Source of the DNA: Thermovibrio sp.
GTDB taxonomy: Bacteria > Aquificota > Aquificia > Desulfurobacteriales > Desulfurobacteriaceae
Length of the DNA: 64,000 bases
NCBI GenBank assembly: GCA_015490195.1
Contig: WFYG01000032.1
Location: 17,287-81,286 of the forward strand
Reading direction: 5' to 3'
Below the pieces are notes generated by a model, which searched no databases, was not told the DNA's origin, and worked only from the letters and a program-made list of their open reading frames with translations. A program made the position numbers and the translations under genes. The first letter of the stretch is position 1. The number at the start of each line of letters is the position of its first letter. Shown piece after piece: positions 1 through 7,826 of the stretch.

Positions 1-118
1 ATTTCTCAAGTCTTTTTTCCCGCAGTTTAATCGGATTAACAAAGGGATCCACCCACTCTGCTCCCAAGGCAGAAACACTAAAAAACCAGAAAAGGAGGAA
101 AAGTGTTAACAACCTCAT
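1..118 (-). CDS. PilP-like pilus/secretion assembly protein, N-terminus only (gene runs off the left edge)
   Basis: Reading leftwards from an ATG at 118-116 gives 39 codons without a stop: a hydrophobic signal sequence (MRLLTLFLLFWFFSVSALG) followed by a mature start containing WVDPFVNPI and a basic stretch. The start lies two bases after the stop of the pilO-like gene, so it is the next cistron of the same operon. A short secreted protein carrying a DPF-type motif just after pilM-N-O is the usual place and look of PilP, the inner-membrane lipoprotein or periplasmic link to the secretin. No lipobox cysteine is visible in the part that can be read. Function is inferred mainly from position; the remaining sequence lies outside the window. 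Confidence 0.55.
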   Translation of the reverse strand, partial: MRLLTLFLLFWFFSVSALGAEWVDPFVNPIKLREKRLEK

Positions 119-120
119 TT

Positions 121-723
121 CTACTCCGTTAAAGTAAAGGCTTTTATCTTTAAGTCGGCTTCTATAGTAGCTCCCTTAGGAGCTTCCAATTTCCGAATAG
201 TCGTCTTCGACACAGGATTCAAGGACTTAATTTTTATATCGCCAAAGTTAATAATTCTGTTGGCCTTTGACAGACGTTCACACCACTTAATAAATCCTGT
301 ATAAGTTCCAAACAGCTCAACCTTGTACGGATATTCCACGTAGTACTTATGTCTTTTTACGGCTTCCCTCTTTATGAGTTTTATGGACATGCCACTGTCT
401 GCGTCTGTTATAGACCTGAGAATCTGACTGACTTCCTCCCTACCTGTAGGTAGTTTACTTTCAATTTCCTGAATTTGCTTTCGTAGCTCTTCAAGTTCTC
501 TAGAGAGCAGAGATCTTCTCTTCTCAACTACCCTGAGTCTATTAACAGTAAGTGTAAGAGTTTCAATTTCTCTCCTCTTTCTGTTTAGTTCTTCTTTAAG
601 AGGAGCTATTTTGAAGTAGTAAATAAGAGCAAAAAGAATGACTCCAAACAGAACAATGGCAATCCACTTTTGCCAGCGAGGTGTATGTATCCAGCGTTCA
701 TAAAGACTAACGAGCTGTTCCAT
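121..723 (-). CDS. PilO/GspM-like inner-membrane assembly platform protein
   Basis: The 200-residue protein has a short cytoplasmic N-terminus, one membrane segment at about residues 19-37, a coiled coil at about 40-95 rich in Glu/Lys/Arg, and a C-terminal alpha/beta domain ending in a repeated basic pattern. This is the architecture of PilO and GspM, which form ferredoxin-like dimers in the periplasm with PilN/GspL. It overlaps the preceding pilN-like gene by 17 bases. Primary sequence is poorly conserved in this family, so the call rests on size, topology and operon position after pilM- and pilN-like genes. Confidence 0.7.
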   Translation of the reverse strand: MEQLVSLYERWIHTPRWQKWIAIVLFGVILFALIYYFKIAPLKEELNRKRREIETLTLTVNRLRVVEKRRSLLSRELEELRKQIQEIESKLPTGREEVSQILRSITDADSGMSIKLIKREAVKRHKYYVEYPYKVELFGTYTGFIKWCERLSKANRIINFGDIKIKSLNPVSKTTIRKLEAPKGATIEADLKIKAFTLTE

Positions 724-1279
724 TCTTCAGCTCCACACCAAAATTAAATTTATAATAGACAACTCTAAAGTTGAGCTTGCGGTTTTCGTAGACTTTCCTT
801 TCTGTTTCACGGAAGAGAACCTTTCCAAGTTTCTCCTCAGAGGTTTTAAGAAACTCCGGGAAACTCTTTATTCTAAGCGTTCCACCTTTAACAGTCAGTT
901 GTCTTCCAGAGTAAGTTAGCGAGTCAAGCCACATATTTTTAACGTTTTCTGGATTGGCAAAGAAGTATAGGAACTGAGGAACTTTTCTGTTTTTATCAAG
1001 CATTGAAACTATTTCAAGTTTCTTCTGAAGCTCTTCCCTTGTGGCTATGAGTTCTTTCTCGCTCTGTTGAATCTGGTGAAGCTGGCGTATCTCCCTTTTC
1101 AAGGTTTGTATTTTACTTTGAGCTACCTTTAACTGGTAGGTTGCTGTGGAGTAACAGAAGTAGCTGAAAAAGAAGACAACTACAAGGACAACAAAGAGGA
1201 ACATTAAATCGGGTTTTACGTACTTTGAGTAGACTGACTCTCTGTACTCTGCGAAGTTAAATCTTAGCATCTTTGTCAC
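707..1279 (-). CDS. PilN-like (GspL periplasmic half) assembly protein
   Basis: A 190-residue bitopic protein with a cytoplasmic leader of about 25 residues, a strongly hydrophobic helix at about 27-46, a coiled coil at about 50-90, and a C-terminal ferredoxin-like domain. PilN binds the actin-like PilM through its N-terminal tail and pairs with PilO in the periplasm; in classical type II systems the PilM and PilN parts are fused as GspL. Here the partner lies immediately upstream as a separate gene, overlapping by 23 bases. The short ATG-proximal leader MTKMLRFNFAEY may correspond to the PilM-binding motif. The call is by topology and context. Confidence 0.68.
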   Translation of the reverse strand: MTKMLRFNFAEYRESVYSKYVKPDLMFLFVVLVVVFFFSYFCYSTATYQLKVAQSKIQTLKREIRQLHQIQQSEKELIATREELQKKLEIVSMLDKNRKVPQFLYFFANPENVKNMWLDSLTYSGRQLTVKGGTLRIKSFPEFLKTSEEKLGKVLFRETERKVYENRKLNFRVVYYKFNFGVELKNGTAR

Positions 1280-2303
1280 CCTTATATCTGATACTTAATC
1301 CTGAAGCAACGGCGTACTCTTCGTTGCCAAAAATCCCGGAAAATCCAAGTGGATCTCCTCTGTTTACCTCAAGACCCGAAAGTTCTCCGAGGAAATCTAC
1401 AATACCTTTCAGTTTTGCTGAACCTCCGTAAAGGTAGATAGCTTCAACTTCAAGGTTGAATCTGTCTTTAAAGTTGTCTATAGTCCACATAATTTCGGTT
1501 GCTATTTTCCGTAAAACTTTTTTGATAACATTAAAAGCCTCATCGTAAGTAATGTCTTTTACCTGTTCACCTCTTTTTAGAAGTTCAACATCTTGAGAAC
1601 TTAACATAAACTCTCTCTGCAGATGTTCGTTTATTGCCTGCCCTCCAAGCTCCACGTTTCTTGTTATGTAGGGATAACCTCCAAAAGAGACGATAACTTT
1701 CGTAAAAGAAGCCCCTATGTCAACAAGACAGACCGGAGACACTGTTTTACCAGGGTTGTTCAGGTAGAACTGGTTGTTTATAGCAGCCGGTTCTATGTCT
1801 ATCACTACCGGCCTGAGCCCTGCCTGTTTCGCGATTTTGGTTCTGATGTCAAGGAAGTCTTTCCTTACCGCTGCAACCGCTATGTCTACAGTTCCTTTCT
1901 CTATAGAAATGGGTAAAACTTTGTAGTCTATGTTGACCTGTGCAAATTCTTCAGGACTTATAATGCTTTTCATGTAGTCAATAACTGCTTCTTCCGGGTC
2001 TTTTGAGGAAGGGATGCTTATAACGCTGTAAAAACAGGCAGAGAGAGGAACGTGAATTATGACATCTTTGTCTTTTACAGAAAGTTCGTTGTAGAGTTCT
2101 TTTATAGAGTTAATCAGCTCAAATTCGTCAACCAGTTCGGTACCTGCAAATACCTGTTCCCTGTATTCTTTTTTCCCGTAGATTTTTACTTTGTACTTAC
2201 CACCTTTCCGTTGAGATTGAACAAGTTTTAGAGAGTAGGAACCTATATCAAGAGCAGGAACAAGGTAGTCTGAGCCCTTGAAGAACTTTATTAACCACTC
2301 CAT
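1257..2303 (-). CDS. pilM: PilM-like actin-fold ATPase of the secretion platform
   Basis: The 348-residue protein has the actin/FtsA-like phosphate motifs of PilM: ALDIGSYSLKLV near residue 18, LVDIGASFTKV near 193, and a YGGSAKLKG adenosine-type motif near 290. It has no membrane segment, so it should be cytoplasmic, bridging the assembly ATPase and the PilN/PilO membrane proteins. It is encoded between the gspF-like gene (20-base gap) and the pilN-like gene (overlap). Its presence as a free protein beside gspC-D-E-F genes is a mixed T2SS/T4P arrangement. Confidence 0.85.
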   Translation of the reverse strand: MEWLIKFFKGSDYLVPALDIGSYSLKLVQSQRKGGKYKVKIYGKKEYREQVFAGTELVDEFELINSIKELYNELSVKDKDVIIHVPLSACFYSVISIPSSKDPEEAVIDYMKSIISPEEFAQVNIDYKVLPISIEKGTVDIAVAAVRKDFLDIRTKIAKQAGLRPVVIDIEPAAINNQFYLNNPGKTVSPVCLVDIGASFTKVIVSFGGYPYITRNVELGGQAINEHLQREFMLSSQDVELLKRGEQVKDITYDEAFNVIKKVLRKIATEIMWTIDNFKDRFNLEVEAIYLYGGSAKLKGIVDFLGELSGLEVNRGDPLGFSGIFGNEEYAVASGLSIRYKGDKDAKI

Positions 2304-2322
2304 TTAACCCTTCCCCGTGTTT

Positions 2323-3531
2323 TTAAAAAGCTTTTATAGTACTGATGCTCAAAATGGGCAGCAGCAGGGCATAAACAACAAATCCCACAACAATTCCTAC
2401 TATAAGCATAGTAACAGGCTCTAAAAGGGAAGTCAAGTTCTTTAATTTAAAGTTCAACTCGTTTTCCAGAAATCTTGCAATTCTCAAGCTCATATCGGAA
2501 AGGTTGCCGGAGCTTTCCCCGGCCTTTATCAGCTGAACAACAACTCCCGGAATCTCTTCAATTTCATTAAGGAGGGAGTGGAGGGGAGCTCCCCTTTCAA
2601 ACTCAGGAAGCATCTGAAGCAGTTTTTCTTTTATCGGCAAGTTAACTACCGTTTCAGTAGCCGTTCTAAATGCCTCAATTGCTGGTATTCCAGCAGAAAG
2701 AAGGTCGCCAAAGGTTGTGAAGAACTTCACCAGCTCTCCGTAGATGAAGAGTTTACCTACAAGGGGAATTTTAAGTTTCAGAGCGTCCAACTCTCTTTTT
2801 CTTTCTCTTGAAAGGTAAACGAGCAGCAAAAGTAGCGTGATTAAAAGAAAAAGGAGAAGAAGATAGTGGTTCAATATGAAAGAGCTGGTTGAGAGGAGGA
2901 GTTTTGTTGAAAAGGGGAGCTCCAGTTTAACAGTTGTGTATATGGCCTTCACCTTTGGAATAACAGTAACCAACATAAACACCACTACCCCGAAAGCAAC
3001 TGTCAGGAGAACAGACGGGTATATAAGAGTTTGCAGGACTTTTCCCTTTATGCTCTCCCTTCTCTCTAAAAGCTCTGCAGCCATAACGAGATTTTTGGAA
3101 AGGAGGGCAGAACGCTCCCCCGAGGAGACAAGTGCCAGAACAACACTGTCTTTAACTCCTGCTCTCTTGAGGGCTTCTGTAAATGAGAGACCATCTTTCA
3201 GGCTGTCAACCACCTTTTTGTAGAAAAGTTTCAGGTGCTCTTTCTCTTCTCCCTCTGTAAAAGAGTTTACTGCATCAACTATGGGAATTCCCGATTCAAG
3301 AAGCGTTGCAAGGGTTCTGAAGAAGAGAGTTAACTCTGAGGGGGTGGGGGCTCTCCTGAAAAACCGGAAGAGGAAACTCTCCCTCTCTTCGCTCTTTTCC
3401 TCTGTAATCTCAAGAGGATAAATACCCCTACTTTTGAGAAGGGAATAGGCACTGGTTCTTGAGGGAGCCTCCACTATTCCCTTAACTTCTCTGCCGTTAC
3501 TGTCAACAGCCTTGTAGGAGAATACAGCCAT
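2323..3531 (-). CDS. gspF: Type II secretion inner-membrane platform protein GspF (PilC homologue)
   Basis: 402 residues with the family layout: an N-terminal cytoplasmic stretch (FSYKAVDSNGREVKG, a typical GspF opening), two T2SSF domains at about 70-190 and 275-395, and three membrane segments at about 168-190, 215-240 and 370-395. GspF is the polytopic platform that couples the GspE ATPase to pseudopilus assembly. Its ATG overlaps the gspE stop codon in a TAATG arrangement, so the two are translationally coupled. It could equally be named PilC; the gspC/gspD context favours GspF. Confidence 0.88.
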   Translation of the reverse strand: MAVFSYKAVDSNGREVKGIVEAPSRTSAYSLLKSRGIYPLEITEEKSEERESFLFRFFRRAPTPSELTLFFRTLATLLESGIPIVDAVNSFTEGEEKEHLKLFYKKVVDSLKDGLSFTEALKRAGVKDSVVLALVSSGERSALLSKNLVMAAELLERRESIKGKVLQTLIYPSVLLTVAFGVVVFMLVTVIPKVKAIYTTVKLELPFSTKLLLSTSSFILNHYLLLLFLLITLLLLLVYLSRERKRELDALKLKIPLVGKLFIYGELVKFFTTFGDLLSAGIPAIEAFRTATETVVNLPIKEKLLQMLPEFERGAPLHSLLNEIEEIPGVVVQLIKAGESSGNLSDMSLRIARFLENELNFKLKNLTSLLEPVTMLIVGIVVGFVVYALLLPILSISTIKAF

Positions 3532-5135
3532 TACCCTCTCGTAACTCTAAGGACTTCTTCGGGAGTTGTTATACCCATCTTCACCTTCTGGGCACCGTCC
3601 ATTCTAAGGGTTTTCATACCTCTGTTTACTGCAACTTCTTTTATCTCGTCGCTGTCGCGACCTTCAAGGATGAAACGCTTTATCTCTTTATCAACCACAA
3701 GTATTTCGTAGATGGCCGTTCTCCCCGAGTAGCCGGTACCCATACAGTGCTCACACCCTTTTCCCCTGAAAAATTTTCCGGTGTAGTCTGTTATTCCAAG
3801 GTCTTTAAGCTCCTGTTGAGTTGGAGTATAGGGTTCTCTGCAGTAAGGACAGATTTTTCTTACAAGCCTCTGGGCTACAACTCCAACAACAGACGAGGCA
3901 ACAAGGAAAGACTCAATTCCCATGTCTACAAGCCTTGTTACGGAAGAGGGAGCATCGTTTGTGTGGAGGGTTGAGAAAACAAGGTGACCAGTTAGAGCAG
4001 CCTGTATTGCTATCTCTGCAGTTTCCCTATCCCTTATCTCTCCAACCATTATTACATCGGGATCCTGACGGAGTATGCTCCTTAAGGCACTGGCAAAAGT
4101 CAGGCCTATTTCCGGTTTTACCTGAACCTGGGAGATGCCGTTTAGCTGATACTCTACAGGATCTTCTACGGTTATGATGTTGATTTCCTCCCTGTTTATC
4201 TCTGAAAGGGAAGCGTAGAGGGTTGTCGTTTTACCGGAGCCTGTGGGACCTGTAACAAGGAGTATTCCGTGGGGAGTTTTTATGAGGTTTGAGAAGAGCT
4301 CGTAGTCTTCAGGGAGAAGACCAAGCTCTCTGGTTGAGTAGAGAATGCTCTCTTTTGATAGGAGCCTGAGAACGACCCGCTCTCCGAAATAGGTAGGAAG
4401 GGTAGATACCCTGATGTCTATCTCCTTTCCTCCGAGGCGCACCATTATACGGCCATCCTGGGGAAGGCGTTTTTCGGCTATGTCTAAGCTGGCCATTATT
4501 TTCAGTCTTGAGATGACGGAAGGGATTTTTGAGGAGGGGAGCTCCCTCACCGTCTTTAAAACTCCGTCAACTCTGAGTCTTACCCTCATTCTGTCTCTGA
4601 ACGGCTCAAAGTGGACGTCGCTGGCCTTTACCCTTACCGCCAGCGTCAGAATTTCATTTATAAACTGAACCGCCGGAGCCTCATCCTCTACAGTGAGAAG
4701 GTCTTCCCCGTAGCTCTCCTGAAGGGGAGAGTCTTCGGTAGAGAGTTCAGAGGAGGAGAAGAAGCTGTTTACCTCGTCGTAGGGAACGACCAGTGGTTTT
4801 ACAGGTTTTGAGAAAAACCACTCAAGTTTTTTCAGCCCCTCGTAGTTAAACGGGTTGTCAGTTGCCACGGTAATACTGTTTTCGTCCTCTGAAATTGGAA
4901 TGAGGCGCTCTTTCTTTAGTATCTGCTCGGGGACTTTCTGAAGGAGTTCCCCGCTAACGGGGGGGAGCTCCCTGCTGAACTCAAATCCGCTACTTCTGAA
5001 GAGCTCTTCAACCTCAGGCAGGTTCCACTTAAGAATACCAGAAACCTGTTTGAAAGAGGAAAACTCCCTGTCGGGTAAAAGACCTGCCGACTTAAGCTTC
5101 TCAATAAACTCCCTTTCAGTTAAGGTTCTTAACAT
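3531..5135 (-). CDS. gspE: Type II secretion assembly ATPase GspE
   Basis: The 534-residue hexameric ATPase powers pseudopilus assembly in the cytoplasm. It shows an N1E/MshEN-type N-terminal domain (about 1-125), then the secretion ATPase core with ASDVHFEP, Walker A GPTGSGKTTT, the Walker B region PDVIMVGEIRD, the His box LHTND, and a zinc-binding tetracysteine loop (CPYC ... CEHC) at about 420-460. These are features of GspE/PilB rather than the retraction ATPase PilT. It overlaps gspD upstream by 20 bases and is coupled to gspF. Confidence 0.93.
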   Translation of the reverse strand: MLRTLTEREFIEKLKSAGLLPDREFSSFKQVSGILKWNLPEVEELFRSSGFEFSRELPPVSGELLQKVPEQILKKERLIPISEDENSITVATDNPFNYEGLKKLEWFFSKPVKPLVVPYDEVNSFFSSSELSTEDSPLQESYGEDLLTVEDEAPAVQFINEILTLAVRVKASDVHFEPFRDRMRVRLRVDGVLKTVRELPSSKIPSVISRLKIMASLDIAEKRLPQDGRIMVRLGGKEIDIRVSTLPTYFGERVVLRLLSKESILYSTRELGLLPEDYELFSNLIKTPHGILLVTGPTGSGKTTTLYASLSEINREEINIITVEDPVEYQLNGISQVQVKPEIGLTFASALRSILRQDPDVIMVGEIRDRETAEIAIQAALTGHLVFSTLHTNDAPSSVTRLVDMGIESFLVASSVVGVVAQRLVRKICPYCREPYTPTQQELKDLGITDYTGKFFRGKGCEHCMGTGYSGRTAIYEILVVDKEIKRFILEGRDSDEIKEVAVNRGMKTLRMDGAQKVKMGITTPEEVLRVTRG

Positions 5136-7020
5136 TAAAGTTTATCTCCTGATTAAGTTCAAACTTCCCGAAACCTTTAATATCGGAAAATATTCCCTTT
5201 CTTGACTGCTGAATACTCTTTATGTTTGAGATGTAGGCCTTAACCTTGCTGGCGGTAAGTGCATTCTCCTCCTGAAGGTTCCTGACGACGTGGGGAGTGA
5301 TAAAGACAAGGAGGTTTGTCTTCTCTATCTGATGTCCGGTCTTCTTAAAGAGGTTTCCTATAACAGGAATGTTCCCGAGAACGGGAACTTTCTCAATTGT
5401 CGTAAGTTTTTTACTCTTTATAAGACCACCTATAACAAGAGTTTGACCGTCTTGAACATCAACGGTTGTCCTCGCCTCCCTCTTTGAGGTTATCGGAGCG
5501 GTTTGGTCAGCGTTAGCGTAACCGACAACGTCTTCAACTTTTTCATAAACCTTCAGTCTTACCTCTCCAGAAGAGGTAATATGGGGAGTAATCTTAAGAA
5601 CAATACCCACATCTTTGTAGTCGTAAGAGATAACCGGGTTGTTATTGGCGTCGTACTTTATGCCGGTTGAGTAGGGAATAACCTTTGAGATATTTATCTC
5701 TGCCTCTTCGTTATCAAGCGTCAGTATTTGAGGTGTAGCTATAACGTTTACTCCACCCTCTTTAGCGTAGGCGTTAAGGAGAAGACCTATGTCTGGCACC
5801 CCATCTCTCCACTTTGCAATACCGAGAAGAAGACCCGGAGAGGCAGAAGGATAACCGGGCTGAAGAGGAAGGTTTCCGTAAAGGCTTCCTCCGAAAGGAA
5901 CGTAGTTTCCACGGGAGAGGAACTTCCACTCAACCCCCATCTGGAGGAGTTTATCCATAGACATCTCCACTATCTGAACCTCAACAAAAACCTGAGGTCT
6001 TTTTACGTCTATACTGCTTATTACGTCTTTAACGACAGAGAAGTCTTGAGGAGAAGCGAGAACTATCAGAGAGTTACTCCCCTTATCTGCAACGACCTTT
6101 ACAGGTCCCGTCAGACCGTACTTTTTACCATTTACCCCTTTAAACAGGTTTTCAAGGACTTTCGCCGTATCTGCAGCAAAAGCGTACTTGAGCCTTACTA
6201 TGTGAATGTTCCCGGTTTTTACAGAGACAGGAGTATCTATGTGAGGAATTAGCGTCTTTACTCTCTCTATAACAGAAGGAGTTCCAACGAGGTAGACTGT
6301 ATTAGTCCTCTCGTCAACGGCGAAGTGGTAGTAGTCCCTTCCGGGAATGGGTACTGTTCTGGCTATGTCAAAAGCGAAACCTTTATCAAGCACTGAAGAG
6401 AGAACTTTCACAGCCTCTTTTGCATCGGCGTGTTTCAGGGTAAAGGTGGCTATCTGAAGTTTAACGGGAGTTCTGTCAAGTCGGTTCAGTATAACCATAA
6501 GGCGGTGGAGGTTCTTCTCTTTATCTGTTACAACTATGGCGTTTGTATCCCTCACAAAGCTTACCCTTCCTATCTCTGAGAGCATGTTTCGAACAAGTCC
6601 TTGAAGGTTCAGAACGTTGAGGTGTCGCGGCAGGAAAACGTAAGTAAGTACCCGGTCTCCTCCGTCAAGTCTACCTCTGGCTACAGTAGTTGATTCACGG
6701 GCTATCTGTCTGTTTCTAACTATCTTAACGTAATTCCCGTAGTCAACTACCTGATATCCAAGCTCATCTAAGGCGGCAACGTACAGGTTGAAGAGCTCCT
6801 TCTTAGGTATGGGTTTCGGGGAGATTATTGTTATTTTTCCCCGCAAAGTAGGAGGAACGATTATGTCTTTCCCCACTGCATTACTAACAACCTTCGTGAA
6901 GTCTTTAATGTCTACGTCTTCAAAGTTTACCTGAACTGCCCCCGGTTCCTGAGAGTAAGCAAGCGGAGGAGAAAAGAGCATCAGAGAGAGGAGAGATGCC
7001 GATATCAATTTTCTAACCAT
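5116..7020 (-). CDS. gspD: Outer-membrane secretin GspD
   Basis: 634 residues beginning with a signal peptide (cleavage after about residue 23, AYSQ). An N0 domain follows (VNFEDVDIKDFTKVVS...KDIIVPP), then three N-type ring domains with the repeated VRNLL/VLSSVLD-like pattern, then the C-terminal secretin beta-barrel with VPVLGNIPVIGNLFK near residue 565 and a final hydrophilic tail. It forms the outer-membrane gate of the secretion system. The N0-N1-N2-N3 order without AMIN domains points to GspD rather than PilQ. It lies 11 bases after gspC and overlaps gspE. Confidence 0.92.
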   Translation of the reverse strand: MVRKLISASLLSLMLFSPPLAYSQEPGAVQVNFEDVDIKDFTKVVSNAVGKDIIVPPTLRGKITIISPKPIPKKELFNLYVAALDELGYQVVDYGNYVKIVRNRQIARESTTVARGRLDGGDRVLTYVFLPRHLNVLNLQGLVRNMLSEIGRVSFVRDTNAIVVTDKEKNLHRLMVILNRLDRTPVKLQIATFTLKHADAKEAVKVLSSVLDKGFAFDIARTVPIPGRDYYHFAVDERTNTVYLVGTPSVIERVKTLIPHIDTPVSVKTGNIHIVRLKYAFAADTAKVLENLFKGVNGKKYGLTGPVKVVADKGSNSLIVLASPQDFSVVKDVISSIDVKRPQVFVEVQIVEMSMDKLLQMGVEWKFLSRGNYVPFGGSLYGNLPLQPGYPSASPGLLLGIAKWRDGVPDIGLLLNAYAKEGGVNVIATPQILTLDNEEAEINISKVIPYSTGIKYDANNNPVISYDYKDVGIVLKITPHITSSGEVRLKVYEKVEDVVGYANADQTAPITSKREARTTVDVQDGQTLVIGGLIKSKKLTTIEKVPVLGNIPVIGNLFKKTGHQIEKTNLLVFITPHVVRNLQEENALTASKVKAYISNIKSIQQSRKGIFSDIKGFGKFELNQEINFNVKNLN

Positions 7021-7031
7021 TTTAACCTCTC

Positions 7032-7826
7032 CTATTCAAGTTCATAATGAAGTTTTACTTTCTTTCCTTTTCTTAAAACAGTAATGGTTATTGAGTCGGC
7101 TGTTTTAAGCTGTTCAAAGGCAGAGAACGAATCTTCCGGTGTACGTATTCTAATACCGTTAATTGACAGGATTACGTCTCCCGGGTAAATTCCAAGCTTG
7201 TATATAAAGCTTCTTGGGCTTACGTAAGTTACTTTTAGGCCAGAGGGGTTGCTAATAGGAACTATGTTTATGTAGTGGAGGAAGTCACCTGAGGATATCT
7301 GGTTTATTATTTCACTACGTTTTATTGTATAAAAACCAGCTGTTTCCCCTGCAGATTCTGAAGGATTAACTCCAACTTTTTTTAGGGTTTTTAAAACAAG
7401 AACAACCTCTTTTGAACCTTTAGAGAAAACCACTCTGTCTGGATAGATTCTAGTGAGTTTGTACCCTTGAATTTTCTGTCCAACTGAAAGAATTATGGTT
7501 TTGTTTCCCTTCTCAAGTATTGCAATACTGTGTTTACAGTTACTGCAAACGACAGTTCCTTTAAGGGAATATTCTCCCAGAGAAAAGGTCTCTTCCATTA
7601 CGGGAACGGAGATTTTTGGAATGGAGGATTTCGGCCTAAAAAAACCCTCTCTGGCCACCATAAAGTCGGTGGTGTAGGAGGAAAGGGAACAGCCAGAGGG
7701 TTTAATATTGAGAGGGAGCTCCCGGGGAAACCGAAGAGCAACCGCCGACGAGATGAGGTAGGCCAGTGAAAAGGCCAGAAAAGAGACTGAAAGGAGTTCC
7801 AGGTAGTTAAGAAGTTTCTGCTGCAT
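7032..7826 (-). CDS. gspC: GspC-like protein: membrane anchor, HR-type domain and C-terminal PDZ
   Basis: 264 residues with one membrane segment at about 10-30, a homology-region-like beta domain at about 80-150 (SLGEYSLKGTVVC...ILEKGNKTIILSVGQ), and a C-terminal PDZ domain at about 180-262 containing SPRSFIYKLGIYPGDVILSINGIRI. GspC links the inner-membrane platform to the secretin N0 domain and helps choose substrates. The HR domain carries a CxxC pair (CSNC, about 98-101), which is unusual and could be a disulfide or metal site. It overlaps the upstream fusion gene by 20 bases and directly precedes gspD. Confidence 0.85.
   Translation of the reverse strand: MQQKLLNYLELLSVSFLAFSLAYLISSAVALRFPRELPLNIKPSGCSLSSYTTDFMVAREGFFRPKSSIPKISVPVMEETFSLGEYSLKGTVVCSNCKHSIAILEKGNKTIILSVGQKIQGYKLTRIYPDRVVFSKGSKEVVLVLKTLKKVGVNPSESAGETAGFYTIKRSEIINQISSGDFLHYINIVPISNPSGLKVTYVSPRSFIYKLGIYPGDVILSINGIRIRTPEDSFSAFEQLKTADSITITVLRKGKKVKLHYELE

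Noticed and set aside
1623..1916. Open frames antisense to pilM and many similar long frames opposite genes
   Set aside because: They lack ribosome sites, have biased low-complexity composition and lie wholly opposite genes with strong family motifs.
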